Of a stretch of 64,000 bases of DNA, positions 1 to 10,780 are shown one piece after another (position 1 is the stretch's first letter; each line of letters begins with the position of its first letter). Source of the stretch: Eucommia ulmoides (lineage: Eukaryota > Streptophyta > Magnoliopsida > Garryales > Eucommiaceae). A model generated the notes under the pieces. The model had not been told where the DNA came from. It searched no databases and saw only the letters and a program-made list of their open reading frames with translations. Both the position numbers and the translations under genes were made by a program. The DNA is taken from contig CM028334.1 of the NCBI GenBank assembly GCA_016647705.1, forward strand, positions 12,681,546 through 12,745,545, written 5' to 3'.

Positions 1-1693
1 GTCACAGTTGGCTTTGGGATGCAATATTCTTGATACGCCCCCTCAAGTTGGTGGTCGATTCGAAGCACCAATCTTGGACTGCAACTTTTAGAGGTCACAG
101 TTGGCTCTGGGGATGGTGGGAAGCGCACTGGAGAACGATCTTGGAACATTTGGGGGCTCGCCGTAGCGGGCAGTGGCGCACTGTAGCACATAACAAGTAG
201 TGGTTGTCCTATCCGACAAGTAGTTTTTTCACAGACACGAACCCCTGATCTTGCAGAGACCCCTCAACTGCTACATCATGTTGGTTGGAAATATGGAAGA
301 AACTACACTGACGATAGGAAAACCAATTTAGAGTGTAGATTTGACGGAGATAGATTAGTGATTTAGGAGAAAGAGAGATAGATCCTGCGAGGCAGACGGC
401 GGCGGCAATGGGAACGCCGGCGACAGAAGAAATCAAATACTTGCAGTGAACAAAATGGGTATTAGGAGAAAGGGAGCGAGATCCAGTGAGGAAAACGACG
501 GTAATGGAAGAATGTTGAAAAGAAGGTAGAAAAGGAAGAGGGCTTAGAGGGAATAGTAGTTTGAAAGGGCGGAAATATGAAAGAAAAGTCTATATGGTCT
601 GTGTGTGGAGGAGAGAGAAGCCAGATTTCTATATTTGCTGGATCTGGTGATAGGTCAATCGGCAGTTCCGGGAGGAGACGATGAGCAGAAATGGAAGAGG
701 GCTTGGAGGTGCTGTGACGTGGAGATATGGGTGAGTGATGAATTCATGAAAGTGAAAGATGGTAATAATGGTTTTGACATCTAGGGATCTGGTGAGTTTA
801 GGGGGGATTTGGAGGTGAGAAAGGTTTGAGCAGACACGAAGTTGGCCAAAATAGGACTCTAAGGAGCTATATTGGGGTCCGAATGATGGAGAAAACTTCT
901 TTCACCACTAGGTGCCATATTTTTCTTGAAGCTTAAACCCCGAAGAAAGCCTCACAATGATGAATTTGTATCAAGGTTAGCATGACACTGGGGTACAACT
1001 CTACCATTACGGCTACTACTGGTAGCTAAATGTCTAGGAGGTATTTGAAGGGCTAGATCTAACTTCAGTGCATTTGGCACTGATTCAATAATTTTATTTG
1101 CAAAACCCCTGCTTTGTTTATCAGCCTGTGGATTAGGATCGACATCTAAGCTAGAACCATTTCCATCCTGGGATGTTCCCATCGCATTTTCTCTCGGAAA
1201 CCCTAATTGAAAGATTTTAAACAATACTGAACGGATTGCGAGGAGGAAAAGCCGACCGAGATTGAAAGAATTTGTGAGATAAATAAAATAAAAATTAAGG
1301 GGGGAGAGGAGAGATAAAGTGAGTCATGGGGAGCAGGAGGAGGGTGGTGGATCTAGGGTTGCGGGGAGAACAAGGATCGAGGCGCTGCATGGGGTATAAA
1401 GAGAGAGAAAAAAGAATGTGAGGTGTTTTTTTTTTTCTTTTTTCTTTAGGGTAGTTAGCGAAGAATCTAATGAGTGGCAAAGGATTGTAGAGAAAAAAAC
1501 TAGATTTGGTGACTTGAATGGTGCAAATGAAGCTAGGGAAAATAATGGAAAGAGAAGAAAAAAATGAAAAAAAAACACAAAGAGCTTCATTGCAGCCGCC
1601 GTCGGAGTTTGCAACTAGAGGCCATGAAGACCGGCGGTGGCTGAAAACCCTAACCCTTCTTGAGGACTCTCTCTCTCTAGTTTTTGGATGTAA
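1..1693 (-). mobile_element. Leader/internal part of a minus-strand LTR retrotransposon, continues off the left edge
   Basis: This stretch lies immediately downstream, on the minus strand, of a primer-binding site and LTR (1694-1991), so it is internal retrotransposon sequence. I recognise no gag, protease, reverse transcriptase or integrase motif in it. A 90-codon minus reading frame at 952-1224 is rich in Ser, Asn and Asp and matches nothing I know. The left edge has a short direct repeat of a GTCACAGTTGGCT motif (positions 1 and 95). The phrase at 37-52 (CCCCCTCAAGTTGG) resembles leader sequence common in plant Copia elements, so a Copia assignment is possible but unproven. A fossil without visible coding capacity here; the rest lies outside the window. 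Confidence 0.5.
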
Positions 1694-1705
1694 GCTCTGA
1701 TACCA
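1694..1705 (-). promoter_or_regulatory. Primer-binding site, initiator-Met tRNA
   Basis: Read on the minus strand this is TGGTATCAGAGC, the standard plant complement to the 3' end of initiator methionine tRNA used to prime minus-strand DNA synthesis. It directly abuts the LTR end at 1706, which fixes the element's polarity. Confidence 0.85.
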
Positions 1706-1991
1706 TGTAGAGAATAATAGAAGGAGAATAATAGAAATGACTTATATGATTTTATTAACAACAACCTTCACTATTTATACAAAGAGAGAGTTAAGTATAA
1801 AAGAAAATACAACAAAAAGAAATACAATATAAGAAAATAATATAATGACAAACGTAAATAAAGAAATAACATAATGAAAATATACAAAAAGAAATATTCC
1901 TTTTGTATATTTTCTAATATTATAAACGTAGTTGTCGGATCAAAAGACAAACAAGTTTATATTCTAGATTATTATATCATCCTAACCTACA
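1706..1991 (-). repeat. 5' LTR (286 bp) of the minus-strand LTR element
   Basis: On the minus strand it begins TGTAGGTTAGG and ends TTCTCTACA, the usual TG...CA boundaries, and is followed at once by the primer-binding site. A TATA box (TATAAATA, minus strand) lies at about 1772-1779, some 215 bp into the LTR, giving a short R/U5 of about 40-70 bp. The short LTR with an initiator-Met primer site fits Copia better than Gypsy. The partner LTR is off the window, so no target duplication or age can be read. Confidence 0.7.
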
Positions 1992-2927
1992 TGTAAAAAG
2001 AAGATTAGGATTAGGGCAAATTGAGCTGCCATACACATATCGCTCTCTAAGCCTCTCCATCTTAACCCTATCAGATCCCTCGCTATTCCCAAGTTCTTCC
2101 ATCTCCTTGACCACCCTGCGCACAAAACCCTACCCCTATGCTTTCAAGTGTTCCTTACCATTGTTATCTCCATTCTACTATCAACCATCAACCATCAACT
2201 GTCATCACCGAACCGTAAACAACTCGCATTGGTGCCGAACCAACAATTTCTCTCTCTCATACGCTCTCTCATCCTCTCTCATCACCTAGCCATGCTCTCT
2301 CTCTCTCAGCTCTACTTTCTCCACCTATTCACAATAGCCCCTGTCTCAACCATATTCTCTTCCTTTATTTGTAGCTGATCCCTAATCTTTCATCCCCTCC
2401 ATTAGCCGTCGCTCTCCTTTCTCATCATCAGATGTTGTCTCTCTTATTTTCTTGTCTTTACCATCTCTCAATTTTGCACGATTCATTTTCCACTTCCAGA
2501 CCTCAGTCTTCGCGGCCAATTAACAAACGCCAGCACCACACCGATACATAATGCAATGCATTCTCCACCGTCGTTCGCCCTACACCTTGCTTCTACAGTC
2601 ATTGCCCACTTGTCATCGCCTTCCTCTTTTCTTATCCGGAAACCCACTACCCATTGTAGGTCCAACAATAATATTCCTGGAAGGATTTCACTTTCTTTCT
2701 TCTCATTCAAATATGGAATTATTGAATGGGATTTATATTTTATACAAGGTTTTATATTTGTTTATAATTTTTAAGCTTTTGTTAATATCGGTTTTAGATT
2801 TATTTAATTCGAAAGGGGAAGCATGATGAGTATAAATCTGTTGGTGTTGAAAATTAGTAAGCAACCACAGTATGGTCCGGCCAAACATGGCACGTGGGAG
2901 TTTGATGCTGATGTGGAGGTGGAAAAC
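1992..2927. other. Unassigned spacer, no supportable gene
   Basis: About 940 bp between two LTRs. It contains a pyrimidine-rich CT-repeat stretch (about 2230-2420), resembling a plant 5' UTR or promoter, but no reading frame with recognisable domains. Reading frames of 60-90 codons occur on both strands and look like chance. I see no terminal repeats or target duplication here. Confidence 0.6.
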
Positions 2928-4282
2928 TGTAGAACCCGAAATCAATGAATTTTCGACGCTTTGGAAACCCTTGCGACTGCCCTGAGCTCTTTGCTTGACT
3001 CCAAGATCCTGTTCAAACTCCGACCTGAATTTCGCTTTGGACTCTGTTCTGATCTCCGAGCTAAGCTCTAAACTACGCTCCGAGCACGTGCATAAAGGCC
3101 TACCTAGGTTGCGCTCGATGAGACCCCTCCGGCATGAGAATAAGTATCCAGGAAAAAAGGATAATAGTGCTTTAGAGTGAATTAGAAGAAAATACCTTTG
3201 TGGCAATGGATGCCATGGAGTATTTATAGGGCCCTCGGCTCAATTAGCACCACAAAATTAGGGAGCTGAGCTCTGCAGAATTCCTTCACAATTTGATAAG
3301 GCTCCCTCTTTTGAGTAAGTCCGAGCTGAGGTTGCTTGGGCACCCTAACTCGACATTCATCTCTAATATTCACTGAGGCTTCATGTCTTGAGTAATCCGA
3401 GCTGAGAGTGCACCCGTACTTCAGCTCAGCATGATGGTCATCAGCTCAGTTCAAGTAGGGAGGTTCCATACTTTGGTGGATCCGAGTTGCGAGTGCTCGG
3501 ACTTGCCAGCTCAGCGGACATTTTCAATCTTCCTCGACGGGTGCTTGGACTTCCCATCTTGAGCATATTTGAGCTGCGAGTGCTTGGACTTACCAGCTCG
3601 ACGGGTGTCTTCAATCTTCTTTGAGGGTTTTCAAATTGAGCAAATCCAAGTTGCAAGTGCTCGGACTCACCAGCTCGAAGAGTATCTTTAAAATCCCTCT
3701 AAGGATGTCCAATTTGAGCATATCCGAGCGGCGAGTGCTCGGACTCGCCAGCTCAGTGAATATCTTCAAAATCCCTCTAAGGCTTCTCAATTTGAAAGAG
3801 TCCGAGCCGAGAGTGCTTAGACACCCCTGCTTGGCAGCATTACATCTTGAGGTGTCTGAGGCTCTCATTTCTTGGGCATTCCATGCTGAGGGTGCTCGAG
3901 CACCCCAACTCGGCAACTTCTTCATACTTTAATTTTTTGGGTGGAAGAAGGACTTTAAGGCTTCTCCCTTTTAGATATGTCTGAGTTGCAGGTGCTCGGA
4001 CACCGTGGCTCGAATAATTTTTGATACTTGGAAAATCTTCAGGGAATATGGGTTGGAGGTTCCTTCTTTTGGGTATATCCGAGCTGTGGGTGCCCGAACA
4101 TCATAGCTCGGCCATTTCTTCATACGACCATTAGGAAGAAAGAGGGGTTTGAGGTTTCCCCCTTTTAGATATATCCGAGCTGCGGGTGCTTGGATACTGT
4201 AATTCAGACATTTTTTGCTACTTGGCCATGTAGGGGTGTCTCCCATCACGTGTTATCTCCGTGACCAAATTTACCCCCATCA
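2928..4282 (-). repeat. 3' LTR of Tat-lineage Ty3/Gypsy element A (minus strand, 1355 bp)
   Basis: On the minus strand the LTR starts TGATGGGGGTAAATTT, a Tat-type start, directly after a G-rich polypurine tract, and ends GGTTCTACA. A TATA box (TATAAATA, about 3209-3218, minus) is followed by Tat-like R/U5 sequence with the CCGGAGGGGTCTCATCGAGCGC-type tract typical of Ogre/Tat LTRs. U3 holds a long tandem array (3300-4220). Orientation is therefore clear: the internal region lies to the right, and this is the element's 3' LTR. No intact partner LTR is present in the window. Old fossil. Confidence 0.75.
3300..4220. repeat. Degenerate tandem repeat array inside Tat A U3
   Basis: About eight degenerate units of roughly 100-115 bp share a core like GAGTGCTCGGACTCGCCAGCTC, then an ATCTTCAAAATCCCTC-type spacer and a TTGAGCATATCCGAG-type tail. 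Chance open frames across it give a repeating peptide (SPSTR), a by-product of the repeat period and not evidence of a protein. Tandem arrays inside long Tat LTRs are well known. Confidence 0.7.
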
Positions 4283-4297
4283 GTTGCCCCCCAGTCC
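4283..4297 (-). promoter_or_regulatory. Polypurine tract of Tat element A
   Basis: On the minus strand a run of G residues (ACTGGGGGGCAAC) sits directly before the LTR start at 4282. This is the plus-strand primer position used by LTR elements, and the wording closely matches Tat polypurine tracts. Confidence 0.7.
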
Positions 4298-4590
4298 TGA
4301 GTATCCAGACGCAAAGACGGATGATTGGGACTCCAAGTTCTCAGGCCAAACAAATCGTGGCGATTGTGTTTTGGGAAGTTTCGTTCAAAACGAACGTTTT
4401 TGAGCGTGGATGGTACATGCTTCGGTCAACGCCTTTGAATATGGCGTATGGGTGGACGTGTGTTTATGCAGGCTTGCTAGGGACGCCAAAAGGATGACCG
4501 TTGGATGGATTCCATGTGGCACTGGGCACAAGGATCGAGGAAACAGTAACCATTGGGCTAAGAGACTCTTCGTATGGGCACATCCATTTT

Positions 4591-4600
4591 TATAAAAGAG
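4591..4600 (+). promoter_or_regulatory. TATA box of the antisense ORF of Tat A
   Basis: TATAAAAGAG lies about 100 bp upstream of an ATG at 4692 on the plus strand, antisense to element A. Spacing and composition fit a plant core promoter. A similar box precedes the antisense ORF of Tat B. Confidence 0.5.
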
Positions 4601-4691
4601 GTCCCCTGCATTCATTTGACACTTGCAAATTTTTTAGAGCTCTTTCTCCTCCTTGGTACTGGTACATTTTTTCTCCTCTACCCAGATAAAA

Positions 4692-6710
4692 ATGTCGTTA
4701 TCTTCCTTTTCTCTTTCTTTCTCGAGTTTGACCTCTAGCTTGAGGTCTAGTTCCTTGGAACGAACATCCATTAGTTCCCTATCCTTCAAGGTTAAGCATC
4801 GTCCCACTCTTAGGGACGCTTCGTTATCGGTAGTGGCAAGGATCTACTAGACCAGCAGTGCGGTCCAGTCCATCCTAGTAAACTGCGCGACCATGGTAAG
4901 CTAAGGTGACGAAAATGACAGAGCATCTTCATACAATGATCCCGGTGCCAAGGATCCTTCTAGTATCGTCACGGTGGGTGAGTTTCCATAGGCCTTCTCC
5001 TTGCCTTAGCTCCTTCGTGAAAACTAGGTGCACGACGCTGGGCCGAAGAAACTCTGTATCAAAGCCTTGATTATGAGGCCGATATGGGATACCAAGACGA
5101 TTATGAACGAAGATTCCGTCCGCAAGTGTCGGAGAGACTATTTCTTCCCGGAAGGGGTTCAGACAATCATTCCAGGGCCCGATGATTGGGTATGCTTGCC
5201 GCTAGTAGGTTATATGACTGTTTACAAGCACTACTTGGAGGTGGGTCTTCGATTCCCAATCCACTGGTGGATTCGAGCCATCTGTGCAGAGTATAGTTTG
5301 TGTCCATCACAAATCACTCCAAATGGTATGAGGGTCATCGTGGCGGTGCACATCACTTTCTGGGCTGAGGGGATCGAGTCGAGCATAGAGCTCTTCAATG
5401 CTCTTTTCTACCCCAAGCCGGTTCCCTGAAGCATTAGGTAGTACTACATCTCGTCCAGGTCGACCTTCCTTAAGGACCTGGACTCTTCCATTCACAACTT
5501 AAAGCCTGAGTTTTTCTATCTCAGAGGGAGTGATTGGCAATTTGACTCGGATGACGAAGGGAAGTATCCCATTCAGATGGAATGGGAGAAAGTCAGTAAG
5601 ACTATGGCCCCTCGGGAAAATTTTAAGTTCTCGGACTTTCCCTAATACTTGGGCCAATTTTCTTTTCTTTTGTTTTCTGTACAGAGAAAGAGAGACCCAA
5701 AAAATACAAACCAGAGCCAAGCAAGAAAATTATCGAACAGAGGGACAGGGTTCTGTTGATAGCTTTCATGAAGGTGAAGACTCTGATCGACTCCCACCTC
5801 TTCAACATTTTCTGGTACCTACCACTGGGCACCCCACCAATTCTCGAAATACCCGAAGACTCTCAAAACTGTAAGTTGTCTCGGCCCTGCTAACTTTTTG
5901 TACTTTGGCGAATTTTTTTTCTTTGGCTTAACCGTGCAGGTCATCTTATGTGGAACTGGATGTTACCGGCCTAGTCAACGGAATTTCTAAATACTTTATT
6001 GAATATTGTAGCTATGGACAAGGCGATGGCAATCCAACGGCTGAGTGAGTGCAAGGCTAAGGAGGCCACCGAGACAGCTCAGACCGGCGGCTCCTTACAA
6101 GTAGAAGGCTCCCAGGCCAGCACAACAACACAACCTTCTCTACCGCTATCATAGCAGTAGCAGCAATAGCAGCAGCGCCCTCTGACTCCTGCTCGGAGTT
6201 GTCTACTTCCTCCCTTGAACTGTTTGGCAAGGGGAAAAAGAAGGCCCATGAAAGCAAGTCCAAAAAGTACAAGTTTTCAAAAAGATCCAAGTTGATAGTC
6301 GAGGCTTCCTCTGAGCTTTCTGCGAATAGCACATTCTTTGGGATCCCGAACATGGGGCTCTCTACTGATCGGGCCCTGCTGAGAAGTCCCGAAGTGGTGC
6401 CCCGCTACCTCCGATGCATCACCTCTCCCGACAACAAGAAATTGATGATCGACGAGGACACTAGGAACCTCATGTGTCGGGCCCTATGCGACTAGATCTC
6501 TGTAAGGACCCTGCTCCTAAGTTTAGAGAAATGGGATCCCATTCTCCTTGGACGAAAGAACACGCAAGAAGGCTTTAAGCAATCCATGCTACTACTTTCT
6601 TTAACATGTAGACTGACAAGCCCAGCGACGTCCATTAGCAAAAAAGAAAAGCCTATGAGGCCAAACAAAAGGCAGACAGCGGAAGAGTAATGGCGTTAGA
6701 GAGTAAAACC
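4692..6710 (+). pseudogene. Antisense accessory ORF of Tat A, gypsy-type Transposase_28 (PF04195)-like, decayed
   Basis: Plus-strand coding remains run antisense to element A, between its polypurine tract and the junction near 6710. The region around 5028-5429 resembles the 'putative gypsy type transposon' domain: a PGPDDWVCLPLVGYM segment, then YLEVGLRFPIHWW, then SQITPNGMRVIVA. A Ser/Lys-rich linker and a C-terminal segment with WDPILLGRKNTQEGF and a charged helix follow (about 6199-6700), in the usual order for this family. A stretch at about 5872-5940 is bounded by GT and AG and is intron-like. The biochemical role of these proteins is unknown. It is a fossil interrupted at several points and part of an LTR element, not a host gene. 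Family confidence is fair; any function is unknown. Confidence 0.55.
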
Positions 6711-6711
6711 A

Positions 6712-7172
6712 TACCAACGATAACGTTCGATAACAAGGATAGCACGGGTGAGTCCTACCTCTGCGATGACAAGTTAGTCATAACACTTTAGATCTCCAGC
6801 TTCGAGGTACGAAGGATATTAGTCGATACGGGCAATTCAGTCAACATTATCTTCGTCAAAACACTCAGCCAAATGGGTGTCCCTAATCCCGACATTGCGT
6901 TAACCCAGATGCTGATGGTGAGATTTAATGAATACTTGAGCTCTCCAATAGGAATGATCATATTACCCGTCACGACCAACAGTCATGGGAATGGATTAAC
7001 CAAGGTTATGGAGTTCACCATAATGGACTCAACGACTACATATAATGTTATCGTGGGACGTACCTGGCTCCATGCAATGAGAGTTGTAGCGTCAATATTT
7101 TATCAATGTGTTAAGTACGTAAATGATAGTAAGGTGGTCACCATCCTTGGGGATCAGGCTATGTCCAAGTAA
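6712..7172 (+). pseudogene. Tat B aspartic protease region
   Basis: Sequence reads like Tat proteases: a lead-in (ITFDNKDSTGESY), the active-site stretch ILVDTGNSVNIIF with the DTG triad, and the C-terminal IVGRTWLHAM segment that typifies the plant Ty3/Gypsy protease fold. This enzyme would cleave Gag-Pol in the particle. Fossil, broken. Confidence 0.75.
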
Positions 7173-7560
7173 TGTTTAGTGATGACTATAAAGAAAAAGA
7201 AGACTACCTAGCAAAAACGGGAGCAAAGGCCCATCAGGGCTCAGGCCAACAGCTCAACTTGAGAGCTAAGGTCCGACAGATCTCGGATCAATGGCCCAAT
7301 TCAACAGCGAGGGCACGTTGGAGATCAAATCAATAGCCTAACTTAGCAACAGAGCAAGTCTCAGATCAGCGATTCAGGTAAGAAATGAAGGTCCATTAGA
7401 GCTCAAATCACCAGCACGGCTCAGGAGCGAAGGACTAGGAAACCTCAAATCAATAGCCCAACCTAAAAACGGGGGCTTAGCAAACCTCAGACTGTCAGTA
7501 CAGCTCAACCCGGTAGCTCAGCACAAGAGACAGATGATTTCAGAGAACATCTCAGAGTTC
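7173..7560 (+). other. Low-complexity linker between protease and reverse transcriptase in Tat B
   Basis: About 390 bp of degenerate repeats around an AGCTCA / CTCAGATCA-type motif. No domain is visible. Variable spacers of this kind are common between protease and reverse transcriptase in Tat elements. Confidence 0.5.
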
Positions 7561-8420
7561 TCCAGCCTGCCGAACGGGTTAAAGAATTAATTTTTAGTCA
7601 GGGAACCAAAAAGCTATCGATCGGCACATTGTTGAGACAACTTGAGGATGAGAAACTCATACAATTGTTAGAAGAGAATCTAGATGTGTTTTCTTGAGCA
7701 CCTGAAGACATGAAGAGGATTAACCCTAAGGTAATAGTTCACTAACTCAATATCTCAAGGTCTTACCCCCTAGTAAAGCAAAAGAGGAGGATGTTCAACT
7801 CGGAGAAGAGAAAAGCAATAGAGTCTGAAGTACAAAGACTACTCATAATAGGGCACATAAGGGAGGTGGTCTACCCAAAGTGGCTAGCCAACTCAGTGTT
7901 GGTTAAGAAAAAGAATGAAAAATGGAGGATGTGCATGGACTTCACCGACTTGAATCAGGTGTGCCCCAAGGACTGCTACCCAATGCCCAGAATCGACCAA
8001 ATGGTAGACACAACTGCTGGGCATGAGTTGTTATCAATGATAGACGCGTATTTGGAATACCACCAGATACAGATAAACCATCCAGATGAGGAAGCAACAA
8101 CATTCATCACCCCTAGAGGTACATTTTGCTACAATGTGATGCCTTTCGGTCTAAGAAATACCGGAGCAACGTACCAACATCTTGTGAATTATATGTTCCA
8201 AGAAAGAATTAGAACTATGGAGGTTTATATAGATGATATGTTAGTCAAAAGGTCTAAGAAAGAAAATTATTTGAAGCATCTAGAAGAAGCTTTCGTAATA
8301 TTGCAGAAGTACAATATGAAGTTGAATCTTGAGAAATGTGCATTTGGTGTAACATTGGGTAAATTCCTAGGTTTCATGATGAACAAGGCAAGTATTATGG
8401 TTAACACTGGATAGATAGAA
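7560..8420 (+). pseudogene. Tat B reverse transcriptase region
   Basis: Recognisable motifs in order: KEKWRMCMDFTDLNQVCPKD-like fingers/palm start (WRMCMDFTDLN), YPMPRIDQMVD, the DAYLEYHQI strand, FITPRGTFCYNVMPFGL, and the catalytic box YIDDMLVK, which is the Tat form of the YxDD motif. A thumb-like KCAFGV segment follows. Family assignment to Tat is strong. Broken fossil. Confidence 0.85.
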
Positions 8421-9000
8421 GTTGTCAGAATGATGAAGTCCCCCACAACGATACGTGAAGTCCAAGTGTTAACTAGGAGATTGGCGGTACTGAACAGGTT
8501 CATCTCCAAATTTACGGACAGATGCATTTTTTTTTTTCAAAATCTTGAGGGGGAGCAAACATTTTTATTAGGATGAATAGAGCGAACGTGCCTTACAGTC
8601 CATCAAGGATTACCTAGGCTCTGTCGTGACTTTAGCTAAGGTTGAGCCCAGAGATTATCTAAACCAATACTTAGTCGTCACCACTGTTGCGGTCAGCGCA
8701 ACATTGGTAAAGGAATGCACAGAAGGGCAGCAGCCAGATTTCTATGTAAGAAAATCATTGGTACAAGCAAAAACCCACTACACTGAACTTGAGAAGCTCG
8801 TCTTAACTCTGATAACCCAAGCTCGGAAGCTGCGACCTTACTTCCAAGCGCATTCAATCAATGTACTAATCTCATACCCGCTCAGGGCAGTAATGCACAT
8901 ATCAGAAGTTTTGGGCCGCCTCATGAAGTGGGCGGTAGAGATGGAAGAATTCTACGTAACCTACAAACTGAGGACAACATCAAAGGCCAAGTGCTAACCG
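8420..9000 (+). pseudogene. Tat B first RNase H region
   Basis: The connection and RNase H segment includes PDFYVRKSLVQAKTHYTELEKL and LRPYFQAHSINVLISYPL, which match the retrotransposon RNase H pattern following reverse transcriptase. It would degrade RNA in the RNA:DNA hybrid. Fossil. Confidence 0.7.
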
Positions 9001-9049
9001 ATTTTATTACTGAGCTAACACCTCAAAATGGGTGATCATGGAGGATGGA

Positions 9050-9560
9050 GAATTTTTGTTAACTCTAATAAGACCTTGGAAATTATGGGTTGACGGAGTA
9101 TCAAATTCACGAGGATGTAAAGTTGGCATAATTCTAGAAACCACATAGGGCGATCAACTCGAGAAGACTGTACAGCTCAAATTCAAAGCATCTAACAATG
9201 AGACAGAGTACAAAGTTGTGATCGTAGGCCTGACCTTAGCGAATAAGCCGGGGGCACATTGTGTAGATGTCAGATCAGATTCATAACTCGTAGTCAACCA
9301 AATAAACGGGGCTTACGTGGTCAACGAAAAGAGGTTGCATCTCTACGTCGATAAAGTGAATGAACTAACAAAGACCTTTGATAGCTGCAAAGTTGAAACT
9401 ATTCTAAGGATTGAGAATGAGAAAATTTATGCGCTGTCAGTACTAGCATCATCCTTTAGCCCAGATCAACAGTCCAAGTTGGTGGATTATTTGGAGCAGC
9501 CATCCGTATCAGCTCAAACCGAGTCCTGTGCATGCATTGGAGAACTGGGATAAAATGAAG
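9050..9560 (+). pseudogene. Tat B second (archaeal-type) RNase H region
   Basis: The segment WVDGVSNSRGCKVGIIL, then ASNNETEYKVVIVGL and VRSDS, corresponds to the D-E-D pattern of an additional RNase H domain placed between RNase H and integrase. A dual RNase H is a hallmark of the Tat lineage in plants. Fossil. Confidence 0.7.
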
Positions 9561-9689
9561 ATTGGAGAACTCCTCTGGTGCGCTACTTGAAGGAGAAAAT
9601 GTTACCAAACGACAAGAAGGTAGTACAAAAAATCTTATACAAGGTATCGAGATACATCATGATAGACGGTAAGTTATAACGAAGCTCAT

Positions 9690-10780
9690 TCACACAACCT
9701 TTGTTTCTCAGCTTGGGGCCAAAGGAAGTCACGTATGTGATGTATGAAATTCATGAAGGAGTTTTTGGGAACCATCAGGAAGGATGAACCTTAACACACA
9801 AGGCACTTACAATCGGGTACCACTAGCCGACCATGTGTAGCGATGCGAAGGAGTAAGTAAATAAGTGTGACAAATGCCAACGATTTTCGAATGATATCCA
9901 AGTTCCCTCTCAAACATAAACTCCCATCCGTAGCCCATGGCCTTTTGTCCAATGGGAAATGGATGTACTAGAGTTGTCCACACCGACGACTAGGAACAAG
10001 AAGTACCTACTAGTAGTGATCGATTACTTCATCAAATGGGTAGAGGCTGAGGTGTTTGTGACTATGGGAGAAAATGAGGTCAAAAATTTTCTTTGGAAAT
10101 AAGTAATCGATTGCTTTGGTATTCCAGGAGTGCTGATATCAGATAATGGAATCACCTTCACTTGGAGAAATGTTACTTGGATGTACAACGAGCTAAAAAT
10201 ACAACACCAGATATCAAGACCAGGTTATCCACAAGCAAATGGGCAAGCAGAAGTAACAAACAGGTCAATTAAAGAAGCACTCAAAAAACGAATAGACCAT
10301 GCCAAAGACAAATAGGTGGAAGAACTGCTGGCAATTTTATGGGCCTAATGTACCACTGTGAGCACAACTACGGGAGAAACACCCTACTCTCTGATGTATG
10401 GGAAGGACACAGTAGTCCCAGTTTACTTTCAAGGCGGGATAACACAGTCAACCTCGTAGAAAACAAAGGAATGATACACCAAGAGTTGGATTAATTAGAG
10501 GATAAACAGAACCAGGTAGCACTGAGGATGGCAGCCTACAAATCAAAGATGGTAAGGACATTTAACCAAGCAGTCCACTCAAGACACTTCACGGTGGGTG
10601 AGCTAGTGCTTCGAAAGGTAATGCCTCACCGCCTAAAAGCTCGGTTAGGAAAACTAGCTCCTACTTGGGAGAGGCCATACAAGGTGAATTGACCTGGGAC
10701 GTGTTGGTTGGAAGATCTAGATGGTGTATCGATCCTTAGGCCGTGGAACATCACACATTTGCGAAAATAATTTGTATGAG
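9690..10780 (+). pseudogene. Tat B integrase region
   Basis: A zinc-finger-like part (HEGVFGNHQEG ... CDKCQRF) is followed by the DDE core: WEMDVLELS, DNGITFTWRN with the second Asp, and GYPQANGQAEVTNRSIKEAL with the Glu. The C-terminal part ends LRPWNITHLRK, matching the usual Tat integrase end. No chromodomain, as expected for Tat. Broken fossil. Confidence 0.8.

Noticed and set aside
2733-3206. 157-codon minus frame
   Set aside because: Covers the R/U5 end of the Tat A LTR and flank; no domain, and LTR signals account for the sequence.
3441-3925. Minus frames with repeating SPSTR peptide
   Set aside because: Explained by the tandem array in the Tat A LTR; the peptide repeat follows the DNA period.
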